From: Haliotis asinina
Taxonomy: Eukaryota > Mollusca > Gastropoda > Lepetellida > Haliotidae
Direction: 5' to 3'
DNA length: 64,000 nucleotides
Assembly: GCF_037392515.1 (NCBI RefSeq)
Contig: NC_090291.1
Coordinates: 26,584,001 to 26,648,000 of the forward strand
Positions 1 to 9,957 of this stretch are shown in pieces (the stretch's first letter is position 1; each line of letters opens with the position of its first letter). A program made the position numbers and the translations under genes. The notes beneath the pieces are model-generated. The model was given only the letters and a program-made list of their open reading frames with translations, was not told the origin of the DNA and searched no databases.

Positions 1-2611
1 TCATACTGTTAAAACACAAATCAAACCAAACATACAGTTTTATGTTGAATATGACTGATCTCAAGTCATTTATGAAACAAAGGCCGGGATTAGTTAAATA
101 AGTATCTGAACAAGCGCTTGTATTTACACATCCACTGTCCTTCCTCAGTTCCTGCACATCTGCGAAGTAGCTTAAATCACCACAGAACATCAATTATTGA
201 AAATCAAAGCTAAATGGATTTGTGGACTCGCCTATGAACTGTTGTCACACATCACTCGTAAATAATCTCCATAACAGCTTTTCTTTAAAGAGTGTTTACA
301 CTATCAGTGAACCTACGACCAAACAGGAAACCATCGAGGGGATTTTTTATGGGTTGTAGTCAAATGGGCCGAATATTTGTTTAATTAGAAATAATTGTTC
401 TAGGTAAGGTAATCAGTTTCACAATAATTTGCGACTACATGCGTAGAGCATGTAAATAATAGGAACTAGTCAAAAGGGTCAAATTCAAATGGACCAATGG
501 AAAAACTCAAAAGGACCGAGGTGAAAGTCGAAAGGTCAGTGACAAAAAATCAAAATGGATGAGGTGAAAGTCACCACGGGTTGACAGAAAAAAAGTTTAG
601 CAAGGTTTTACATTATTTATTGACACATATCGCATTGAAACATGTATGTCATCATATCATTAATTGCATCATCATCATTTATCAGGCCGGTCAGTGCTTC
701 AGCCTCATGAATGAACAAATGATATACACAAGTTCACATCTGTTTATTATTCACACAGTGTCATACAACATATGTCATATCTGGGATTTCACTTTCTAAA
801 TGGCATCGTGTAATCACACAATGTCATATTCTTAAAAAAATTGTAGTAATTTTAATAATTTTCATCATGCCTAAATATGTTTCACCCGAATAAGAACGCC
901 CTTGTGGTGTAAATTAAATTACTTTAAGCCATCTGATAGTCAAAATGGACACACGACAAAATGGCCACAAAACTTCCAAGTCAAAATGGCCATACTAAAA
1001 ACACAAAATGACCACACAAAAAAGTCAAAATGGCCATACGTTATTTTATTATATTTTAACACTCATAGCATTTATAGTATTTGATACCAAAGTGTATAAA
1101 TGAGAAGAGAATTTATATCAAACAAAGTTTGATGTTTACTACACACAAACAAATTATTTTAAACAAATAACAAAACATATATGTATGTTGTCCAAACATC
1201 TTTTCACTGTTTATTTTTACTGTTTATCAGTTACTTCTAGTCAAAAACTTGATCATTCCAATAGTCATAGACTGGCCATGGGTGCTTCCTTCACCTGGAA
1301 AGTAAAGGAACAATTACAAAAGACACAAGGATTAACAATTAATTGAACAATGCTGGCCAGTTAGCGAGGTACTTCTAGATTCACATATTAATTAAAGTTA
1401 CGCAATGTATGTAATCATGTATTGATTAGTAAATAACGAGCCAATTAGAGGATAAGTGGACTGATCTCTTGAAGACTAAAATGGAAATAAACTGAAAAAG
1501 TATTATATAATACATTATAATGTTTGTCCTATATTTACAACTTTACATTACAAAGTATTTATACAGTAATAACGGACTACAATGAATTAACATTGCTTAT
1601 TAGATAATATAAAGTATGGCTCACCGTTGAAAACACATACAAAAATACCCAGATGTGACAAGCGACTGCAGTTTCGCCGATACGATGTTATAAACGCTAT
1701 TTTTGTTGGAAACACATAATACTTTTTTGTGAAATAGATGAATATACCTTTATCACTCAAGGTTAGCAAAATCAAAACTAAAAATGATATTAAAGATAAA
1801 AATTACGTTTTTGTCTTATACCGTCGAAAACCCCTAACACTGGGATATGATTATGTAATATATTTGAGAACAGGGGAAATACCTTTTCGACATAGGTTTA
1901 TCCATAAGACTCGTTAGTAGAGGTTTTCCCTTCTGAGAGCCGGTCTCGAGAAGGGTGAACTTCTCTTCCACCTCTGACAATCACGAAGTATCATTTAGGA
2001 AAGTACTTCAATAATAACACCATGTTTTGTGTGTGTGTATAACTTCTTTTGTTATTTTCACACTTTGATATCAAATAATACAAATGTTTTGAAAACTGAT
2101 AAAATAATGTATGCAATTCTGACTTTTTTGTGCGGCCACTTTGACTTGTTCCCAAAAAATGTAAAAACTGGCAAGTGGCCCGTATACAGGGTGATTTACC
2201 CATAGGCTATACTTCTGTTCAGTAGCTAGATAAATATCACTATACGGCAAATACTACAATACCGGTGGTAGCTTTAATTTCCATGTTCGGTCTTATATAT
2301 GTTCAGTATATTAATTCATTTTATACAACGAACAGAAATCAGAACACGCTCAACAACTTGGGTCGTCGCTAGTTCACACTCCAAGTTTTCATCTTTGGAG
2401 GAAAGAAAAGCTTACCAGGGATCATAGTCAAGCCTTTAGTAGCCTAAGTAACTATCGCCACGTGAAGTAATATTGCCTTCAAAGCGGTAGAATGCTAGTA
2501 AGTAATGCTTTACATCTATGTCCTTTCAATGAATTTCTTGAGTCAATGATATTAAAAACAGAAATTTTATATTTCACTGAAAATTTGACGAACATTGACT
2601 GGTCCCTAAAC
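1..2611. other. Intergenic AT-rich DNA upstream of PREY
   Basis: No exon with a recognisable protein and consistent splice sites was found. The stretch holds degenerate short direct repeats: variants of CAAATGGACC at 460-560 and of CAAAATGGCCA at 940-1045. A small hairpin (11-bp stem with a one-base bulge, GCCGG loop) lies near 1927-1954. The last few hundred bases should contain the PREY promoter and 5' UTR, but no TATA box or other core element stands out. Confidence 0.5.
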
Positions 2612-4666
2612 ATGGCGGCGTCCATGACACACATGTCAAAACATTTTGCTCAAGGTGAATGTTTCCATAGAAAAGTGAAGTCTTAATACGAATGCAGTTT
2701 GCATGTTGATCGTTGTCTTAGCGCGATTTTATACAACCGTTTTTCACCTAATGAAAGAAATATTTCTGGAGCTATGACAGTTACAGGTTTTTCCTGAAAA
2801 CTCCATAGCATATCTTCACTGACCCGAAACACTAAAAACTGCCATCTGATCAGGATATTTACTGTCACTAACGGGGTACTACCTAAGACGCCGTTAGTAA
2901 CACTGCATACTTTGACAGCAGTTTTTAGCGTTATAGATAGGTTTGATTAAGGAAATTAATTAACTCTGTGACAAACTAAATCTATATTTATGCAATTAAC
3001 AGTGATGTCTGATCACAATTGTTGTTATCCAGATATGTGGATATATTAACCAGTGATCAGTTTTGAATTTCAAGTCATTGTCTCCTGTCATACGTCCATA
3101 TGGTTGTCTCTTTATCTTTACACCTGGATGCTAGATCCTAGAAGTGCATCAGCCATGGGCAAGCTCCCTACCTATGGGTGTATTACATGGGTTTACTGCT
3201 CCTGCTGTTATGGGTGTATCACCCATGTACAAAGCCCCCTACTTATAGGTGTATTACCTGGTGTAAGGTCACTGTCTCTCATGTATTACGTTGTGCCCGT
3301 TCAGTGTCTATATGTGTATTACCTGTTCTAATGTCACTGCCTGTGAGTGTATCACGCAGGTGCAAGGCCCCTTCTTACGGATGTATCACCAATGGGCAAG
3401 GCCCATACTTATGGATGTATTACCTGGTTCAAGGTTCCTGTCCATCAGTGTTTTACCTGGCGGCCAGTCTGTCTGTAGGTGTCTTACCTGGTGTAAGGTC
3501 GCTGTTGATCAGTGTATTACATGGTGCCCGTTCAGTGTCCATAGGTGTATTACCTGTATTAAGTTGTATTACCTATGGATGTAACCACCAGGTGCAGGGC
3601 CCTTATTTACCGATGTATTACCTCTTGTCCAGTCAGTGTCAGTGAGTGTATTACCTGGTGTAAAGTGCCTGATGTACAGTCCCTGTTGATCAGTGTATTA
3701 CCTGGTGTGCAATCTATGTTGATCACTGTACAACCTGCTGTGCAGTCCCTGTTGATCAGTGTATAACCTGGTGTACCGTCCCTTTTGATCATTGTATTAC
3801 CTGGTGTACAGTCCCTGTTGATCGGTGTATAACCTGGTGTACAGTCCCTGTTGATCAAGTAGAACCTGTAGTTCAGTCCCTGTTGATCGGTGTATAACCT
3901 GGTGTAAAGTCACTGTTGATCGTGTATTACTTGGTATACAGTCCCTGTTGATCATTGTATTACCTGGTGCACAGTCCCTGTTGATGATATATAACCTGGT
4001 GTACAGTCCCTGTTGATTTGTGTATAACCTGGTGTACAGTCCCTGTTGATCAGTGTATAACCAGGTGTACAGTCCCTGTTGATGAGTGTATAACCTGGTG
4101 TACAGTCCCTGTTGATCATTGTATAACCTGGTGTTCAGTCCCTGTTGATCTGTGTGATATCTGGTGCACAATCCCTGTTGATCGGTGTACAACCTGGTGT
4201 AAGGTCCCCTATTGTATATTATAATGGTTATATTTCTTCATTAATATTTACAGGCAGCAGAAGAGTGCTAACCCATAGGGGCCTGGCATCATCAAGGTGG
4301 CTTTCAACCACCCAGACATGGTTAGATGATGCAACAGCCAAGGAGTCAGGGAGCTTTGATGAAACCGTCCTGGAGCACATATGCTGTCCTCTCTCCAAAA
4401 AACCTCTCAGGTAACTTTACTGCAAGACCAGTTAATTGTAAGAATTTTACTGAAAAAATTGCAGTGGTTGAAGATGGTGCAAGCTGTCATGAATACACGT
4501 TCTAAATTCTGTCTGTTCCAGGTATGACAGAGGAAAGCATCAACTTGTGTGTGATGATATTGGTGTTGCCTACCCAATAGTCGATGGCATCCCAAATCTT
4601 ATTCCAACAGATGCCCACATAATAAAGACTGACAAACCATTACAAACAGACTGTCCACCAGTGTGA
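2612..4666 (+). CDS. PYURF: PREY / PYURF, mitochondrial Trm112-domain protein (3 exons)
   Basis: PREY is a small mitochondrial protein with a single Trm112 domain. Vertebrate PREY acts as a chaperone of SAM-dependent methyltransferases needed for coenzyme Q synthesis and complex I assembly. Proposed exons are 2612-2654, 4254-4410 and 4522-4666, joined in phases 1 and 2, giving 114 residues, the length I recall for human PREY. Exons 2 and 3 are clear: the domain core reads VLEHICCPLSKKPLR, then after the splice DDIGVAYPIVDGIPNLIP, close to the vertebrate protein. Splice sites are TTTACAG|GC, CTCAG|GTAACT and TTCCAG|GTATG. Exon 1 is inferred: an ATGGCGGCG start with donor CAAG|GTGAAT whose phase fits exon 2 and which yields an Arg/Ser/Thr-rich, mitochondrial-import-like N terminus. 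Intron 1 (1.6 kb) is mostly minisatellite. No PIGY reading frame follows, unlike the bicistronic vertebrate mRNA. Confidence 0.85.
3170..4215. repeat. 33-bp minisatellite in PREY intron 1
   Basis: About thirty diverged copies of a roughly 33-bp unit are built round CAGTCCCTGTTGATC and GTGTATAACCTGGTG. The 3' half (3660-4210) is more uniform than the 5' half, as expected if expansion continues at one end. Because 33 is a multiple of three, open frames run through on both strands. They are repeat artefacts. The array ends about 40 bases before the exon 2 acceptor. Confidence 0.9.
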
Positions 4667-5550
4667 GCCAGTACCATTATTTCTCAACTCATGTTCATGT
4701 GACAACATATATTGTCCATACATAGTACATGGGATCATAAACAAATGAAAACAGCTGGAATTATGGAGGTTTGTCATTTGAGGTAAAAGTTGCCTTTGTG
4801 GTGCAGTGGTGCATGGATAAAGATCTGCAGCAGCAGCAGCCAGTCACATCCAACACAGTGGTTTCAGCCACTGGAAGTCTGATGAAACATTTTCACACCT
4901 TGTATTAAAAGTGTTGGTTGTCGGTGTTCCCATTAGAAAGTGAATTATTACAATTAAAGCATACATTAATAGAAACTGCATGTCGACCACCTCTGTGATA
5001 TGTTTTATTTTTCATTGTGAGTCAGTGACTGAATACATGTTTTTACTACTGCCACATAGATATGTGAAAACCAATATAGTCTTGTCAGTAATGGAGAGTT
5101 CCCCAGTGTTTGAAGAATCACAGTGTTTGAGTTGTCAGCTGATGCTGCATCTTTGGACCAGACTAGCTTCAATCTACACAAACATCTACTGGGAGCATTG
5201 CAAGTAGTTACTGTATAGGGGTTTGTTGTCAATATTGTCTCACAACTGCATTATTCATACAGGCACATGTTTGATACACCCAGTACTCTTAATAGATTTG
5301 ACTGATTGATGGACCAGACAGTCCAGTGATCAACAACAGGAGCAACACTGCTATTATATAGATTTATTATATCGGAATCATTTTGCAGTACACAAAGGTA
5401 TTCATACATCCTTGAATTAATGCATCCATACTAAACTAATGCTTAGTCTCTGAAGATATATATGCTTTTGATAGCAATAAAGAAACCTAAGAGCCAAAGG
5501 CAGACCAGAGATTCAGACCAGATATTTTCAGGAAAATAATATTGTTCAGG
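4667..5550. other. PREY 3' UTR and following unique DNA
   Basis: This stretch follows the PREY stop codon. A candidate polyadenylation signal AATAAA lies at 5476-5481, which would give a 3' UTR of about 0.8 kb. A 75-codon open frame at 4980-5207 shows no resemblance to PIGY or any family I know. Nothing else is recognised. Confidence 0.4.
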
Positions 5551-5554
5551 GACT

Positions 5555-5990
5555 TCACAGTAAAACATTGATATAGTCATGTCACAATCTGGCGTTCATA
5601 CAGTCACTTCACAGTAAAACATCCTTATAACCGTGTCACAATCTGACGTTCAAACAATCACTCCACAGTAAAACATCCTTATAGTCGTGTCACAATCTGG
5701 CATTTATACAGTCACATCACAGTAAAAATTTCACACCAATACCTCTCTAAAGTAATGATGCCGTTACGTCACAGTGAAGCATTTATATCGTTACGTCACA
5801 GTGAAGCATTTATATCGTTACGTCACAGTGAACCATTCATGCCGTTACGTCACAGTGAAGCATTCATATCATTTCGTCACAGTCAAGCATTTATGCCATT
5901 AATTCACAGTGAAGCATTCATGCCGTTACGTCACCTCACAATAATTCCTCCCGTCAGTCACCTCACGGTAAGGCATTCACAGTTCCCACT
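5555..5990. repeat. 27/54-bp tandem repeat with CRE-like TTACGTCAC cores
   Basis: From about 5755 to 5940 a 27-bp unit containing GTTACGTCACAGTGAAGCAT recurs with few changes. Upstream, 5555-5750 holds a related 54-bp (2 x 27) form containing CACAGTAAAACAT and GTGTCACAATCTGG. Most 27-bp copies contain TTACGTCA, the reverse complement of TGACGTAA, a CREB/ATF-type bZIP site. The array lies between PREY and a Tc1 element, with no gene start nearby. Confidence 0.85.
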
Positions 5991-6249
5991 CAATGAAGCA
6001 TTTACCGTGCAGAAAATCATTCACACACAACTTTACGTCACAGAAAAGTATTCATGAAGTCGCATCACAAGCGTACTTTGTGTTACTTTCAAAGAGGAGA
6101 AAACTAATCATTTGAACAAGTTGCCTCGTTAGGCCATCCTTAACAACCATGGCTCGCTGAAAACAATGCATATTATATTCCATCCCAAAACCTCGCTTGA
6201 TAACCTCTACTGATATTGTGGTGAAAATCTGTTGTTGGGTTTTCATTGT

Positions 6250-6462
6250 TGGGGGGGGGGGGGGGGGTTATGGTTTTTGTTGTTGTTGTTGTTGTCGTTT
6301 TTGTTTGTTTGTTGGTTTTTTGTTTTGTTTTGTTGGGTTTTTTTGGTTTTGGTTTTTGTTTTTTGTTGTTGTTTTTTTTTGCGGGGGGGGGGGGGGGGAG
6401 GTTGTGTGTGTGATGTTGTGTGTGCGTACGTGCGTGTGTGCGTGCGTGTGTGTGAGTGAGAG
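6250..6462. repeat. Low-complexity G/T tract
   Basis: Two long G runs (about 6251-6268 and 6383-6398) flank a TTG/TTTTG-rich tract and are followed by a GT/GC dinucleotide run to about 6460. The apparent open frames here (poly-Gly, poly-Phe, poly-Asn) follow from base composition. The G runs are potential G-quadruplex sequence. Confidence 0.9.
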
Positions 6463-6479
6463 ATCATTGCCAAACAGTA

Positions 6480-7104
6480 ACTGAATGTTAAAGGCTGTCG
6501 GTGAAATGTAACTCATGTGAGATCTGCTGCACGGGTGATAACGATCAGCAAAATGTGCAGCTGGTATGTACCTTTGAATTTGTATTGAAATGTATCCACT
6601 GAAAAATGCATGTCATGTGTTTGAAACAAAAATACTTTCCATGTGTTCACTACACATGGTTTTACGTTAAACTTTACAGATCGTAAGGGACCTGTAGCTA
6701 TGGTAATTGGAAACAGTCGTCAGCTATGAATACATCGCAAATCTCTCCAAAGTGTCTATTGATACCAAATATAACAACACGAGATGATAAAGTAACACAT
6801 ATCCGAGTCTTAGACACGCGGGTGAGATTCTGTTTATCATCCAAAATCATTCTTCATTCGTTTTCAATGAAAAATGTACATCTCTGAACCCAGCACTCCC
6901 ATTAGAGTTGCAGTGCGGCGATGTCATAGCATTGTGACGTCATCAAGTTCATGGCGTCATAGCATTGTCAGAGCATTGTGCCAAATCTACTGATTTCACA
7001 CAAGCGGTATCTCATGTAAAACACAGTTTTTGATGGTAAAATTGTGAGACCACATTACGGGCATCCGAATGCATTTCGCAGTGATGTCCATCTCTTCGAT
7101 GTTA
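6480..7104. other. Unassigned intergenic DNA
   Basis: This is unique-looking sequence between the G/T tract and the Tc1 element. No open frame, RNA gene or repeat could be recognised. A short direct duplication of GTCATAGCATTGT occurs near 6924 and 6955. Confidence 0.4.
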
Positions 7105-8399
7105 CAGTATGGTTCAAAATTATTGAGAATAGCTAAAGCATTTCATATTATTAAACGAGAACAAATCAGATAAAATTGAATGTATTGTGAAAGTGAACTG
7201 ACCTTTTCATGTTGTGTAGGTAACAATTTAATATTTTATCAAGTCTCCTTGAGCTTCACGGCACAGTCTAAGACGGGTAGGCATACTTCCTATCAGAGAG
7301 GTTAGTGTCTCGTGAGTTATGCAGTCCCAGTATCGGACCACTTCTCTCTTCATGTCTTCAATTTTTGTCAACCCCTTCTGATTCACACATTCCTTCATCA
7401 TTCCCCAAATGTTCTCAATGGAATTTAAGTCAGGACTATATGCAGGAAATGGTAATGCAGTCACATTTTTCTCCTGAAACCACTGCTTGGCATGTTTTGC
7501 GGTGTGTTTAGGATCATTATCTTGCTGCAAAATCCAGTCATTTCCATAAAACACGTGCACTTGGAAGGAGAAAATTATCTAATATGTTAGTGTAGCGTTG
7601 ACTTGTCAGATTTCCCTCAAACACACACAGCGGGGTCGTTCCTAATAAGGATATCCCTCCCCATACATGAAACTTTGGGCTGTAGTTAGGTCGTCGATAC
7701 AACGGTGCTGACGCAGACTTTGTCCATATTTTCACATTATTGGGATATACCCATATTGAGCTTTCATCAGTAAAAATCACATTTTCCCAGTCAAAGTTTT
7801 CATGTGCCAAACACCACTCAACACGCCTGTCTTTATGTTCTTGTTTCATGAGAGGAGAAGGAATTCCAGTCTTTTTCTCCCATCCAAGATCAATCAAATT
7901 TCTTCTAACTGTAGATTTTGATACAACTGTTGATGCCCTTTCTATCATTTCATACCTGATGTTGGAGATGCTTGCCCTTTGCTTTTTAGACGCTAAAATT
8001 CCCAGTCGGACGCGATCTGAGAAGTCCAATTTTCTGGGTCTCCCTGCTCCTTTCTGGTGCCCAAAATCCTTTCCCTCTTTAAAATTCTTCCTAATCCTAT
8101 ACACAGTAGAAAGAGGAGTTCCTGTTCTCTCTGCCAATGTATTTACATCGTCAATTCCTTGATTACACAGCTCAAAAATCAACCTTCTTTTATTTTCAGC
8201 AGACATTGTTGATAGTGCTGAGGAAAATGACGTCTGCTACAAATTCAGGGGAGGTAACTCTAATTGTACTATACTCAGTAGGCCAAGATGAGTTACCTCC
8301 CTTATGCCATTACTTAGTTTTAAGTATCAGTGAATCAGTTGAGGTGTTAGGATAGCTCAAAGTAAGAAGAAAAATTCTCAGTAATTATGAACCAGACTA
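7105..8399 (-). mobile_element. Tc1-family DNA transposon, DD34E, nearly whole
   Basis: This is a 1295-bp element with imperfect terminal inverted repeats of about 25 bp (left CAGTATGGTTCAAAATTATT; right end, read inward, TAGTCTGGTTCATAATTACT). It is flanked by TA target duplications at 7103-7104 and 8400-8401. The - strand transposase starts at 8206. It has an N-terminal helix-turn-helix region (GTPLSTVYRIRK), an AT-hook-like GRPRK, and the catalytic triad: Asp in VIFTDESSIWV, Asp in WILQQDNDPKHT, and Glu in SPDLNSIENIW, 34 residues after the second Asp. One frameshift near 7550 splits the reading frame (222 plus 110 codons), so this copy should be inactive, though otherwise well preserved. 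Inverted GGGAGGTAACTC motifs lie inside the right end. Confidence 0.93.
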
Positions 8400-9234
8400 T
8401 ATAATACGTTATTATGTTACGTTATAATGTTATTTGTGCGAGCATGTTTCTTTCACTAGTTTTTGAGTATTCGTGATAACCTATCTCGGTAAGTTACCAC
8501 ATTTCGTGAAAAATGTCACCACATCATTTGTACCCCTGTATTTATCATAACACCTTCGTGATCCTTATATTGGAACTTGACTTATGTTTCACCAAGTACC
8601 CTATGCATCGTCATGAAAGTTGCACCTGATGAAGGAGTAAGCATTAACTGCGAAACGTTTTGTTCTCATAATAAAAAAAGTTGATATCCATAAAAATCTT
8701 CATTCCCAAACGTATTATCGTCACGCTCTGTGGCATGGCCGAAATGCTTTCTTGTTAAGCAACCATGTGTTTACGTTTAATAATTATGCATACTGATGTT
8801 ACAAGTGACTCATGATATTTTCAGTAACAACGGTTTACGCAGCTGATATTTACAAGAGCCAAATATGTGAGAGCAGACTACAGCATCAACAAGTACATCC
8901 AACTTCAGTATCTGCACATGATTACTTAATTTTTGTACAAAGCGTAACACCCGAAACAGCAGATCAAGTATGTTTAGTTACAAAACACAGAAAATGTTTG
9001 CTCTAGTGTTGTTTAGTGAGATACGAATGTGCTCAGCAAGGTGCCCTCATTACATTCACCCAAATATTGAACATTTGAGGCAATGTGAAGACGGGGTGCT
9101 GGACGGTCACTGGTTCAATGTACGTATTATGTGTGCTGTCGGTACTGTAAGAAGAACCGCACTGTTTCATGTTGTTATGTCAACATAGCAGTTATATTCT
9201 GGATTTCCTTAAGATGAAATGATAATGGATGCTA

Positions 9235-9320
9235 ACTTGATCTCATCACTATATGGCTGGAATAATGCCGGTGTGACGTAAAACCCAACTCAACTCAACC
9301 CTACTCAACTCAACTAAGAT
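9235..9320 (+). mobile_element. SINE 3' tail fragment
   Basis: ATATGGCTGGAATAATGCCG, then GTGACGTAAAACCCAACTCA and short ACTCA repeats match the 3' part of the tRNA-derived SINE at 30999-31176 (ATATTGCTGGAATATTGC, CGGCGTAAAAC, CACTCACTCAC). The tRNA-like head is missing, so this is a truncated, diverged copy. Confidence 0.65.
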
Positions 9321-9858
9321 GAACTGAGGGTAGAGTTACACAGGAAACACTCTATGAGAGGCGCTAATATATCTTCGGAATTGCTCTGTACGGCGTCGGG
9401 GGTACTGTTTCATAGCACGTAGGTCTGTTCCTGTATGTAATATTCGTGTTATAAATATACCAAAGATCAGATAATTCGATAACATCATTATGGCTGTGTA
9501 TAAACATAAGTTATTAAACTGCCCAAATTAGTGATATAAAGGTGATAAAAATAATGTCAGTGGTGAAATATGGCCTGTTGTAACATACACCGAAGTGGTG
9601 GAATAGGACAGAACGTTGTTCATTCTTAAATTTAGAGGTGTGAGAAGAGGGATCAGTTCATATTTTTAAGCTGTAAGAGTTAGCTTCGTGTTATATATGC
9701 TTTCAGTATATGATGTCATCTCCGGCTACAGCTGCCTCAGTCACTTTGGGCAGCTTTGGGCACTTTGAGGTTCACGTTCCTCCTGATATAGACAGGTGTG
9801 TTACTAACGTTCGTGTATCCACTCAGGGGCAGCACATACATGTCAGTCCTATCGTCTG

Positions 9859-9860
<2 letters not shown>

Positions 9861-9922
<62 letters not shown>

Positions 9923-9957
9923 ACACACACACACACATACACACACACATACACACA
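9861..9957. repeat. TC/AC compound microsatellite
   Basis: A (TC)n run is followed directly by an (AC)n run with a few TCAC and ATAC interruptions. The serine/leucine and histidine/threonine open frames across it are artefacts. Confidence 0.97.

Noticed and set aside
3178-4192. Cys/Thr-rich repetitive frames on both strands
   Set aside because: Products of the 33-bp minisatellite in PREY intron 1.
4980-5207. PIGY reading frame downstream of PREY
   Set aside because: Length is similar (75 codons), and LHLWTRL faintly recalls the PIGY end, but the membrane segments and the rest of the protein do not match.
6197-6516. Poly-Gly/Phe/Val and Asn/His/Pro-rich frames
   Set aside because: Encoded by G runs, TTG repeats and GT microsatellite.
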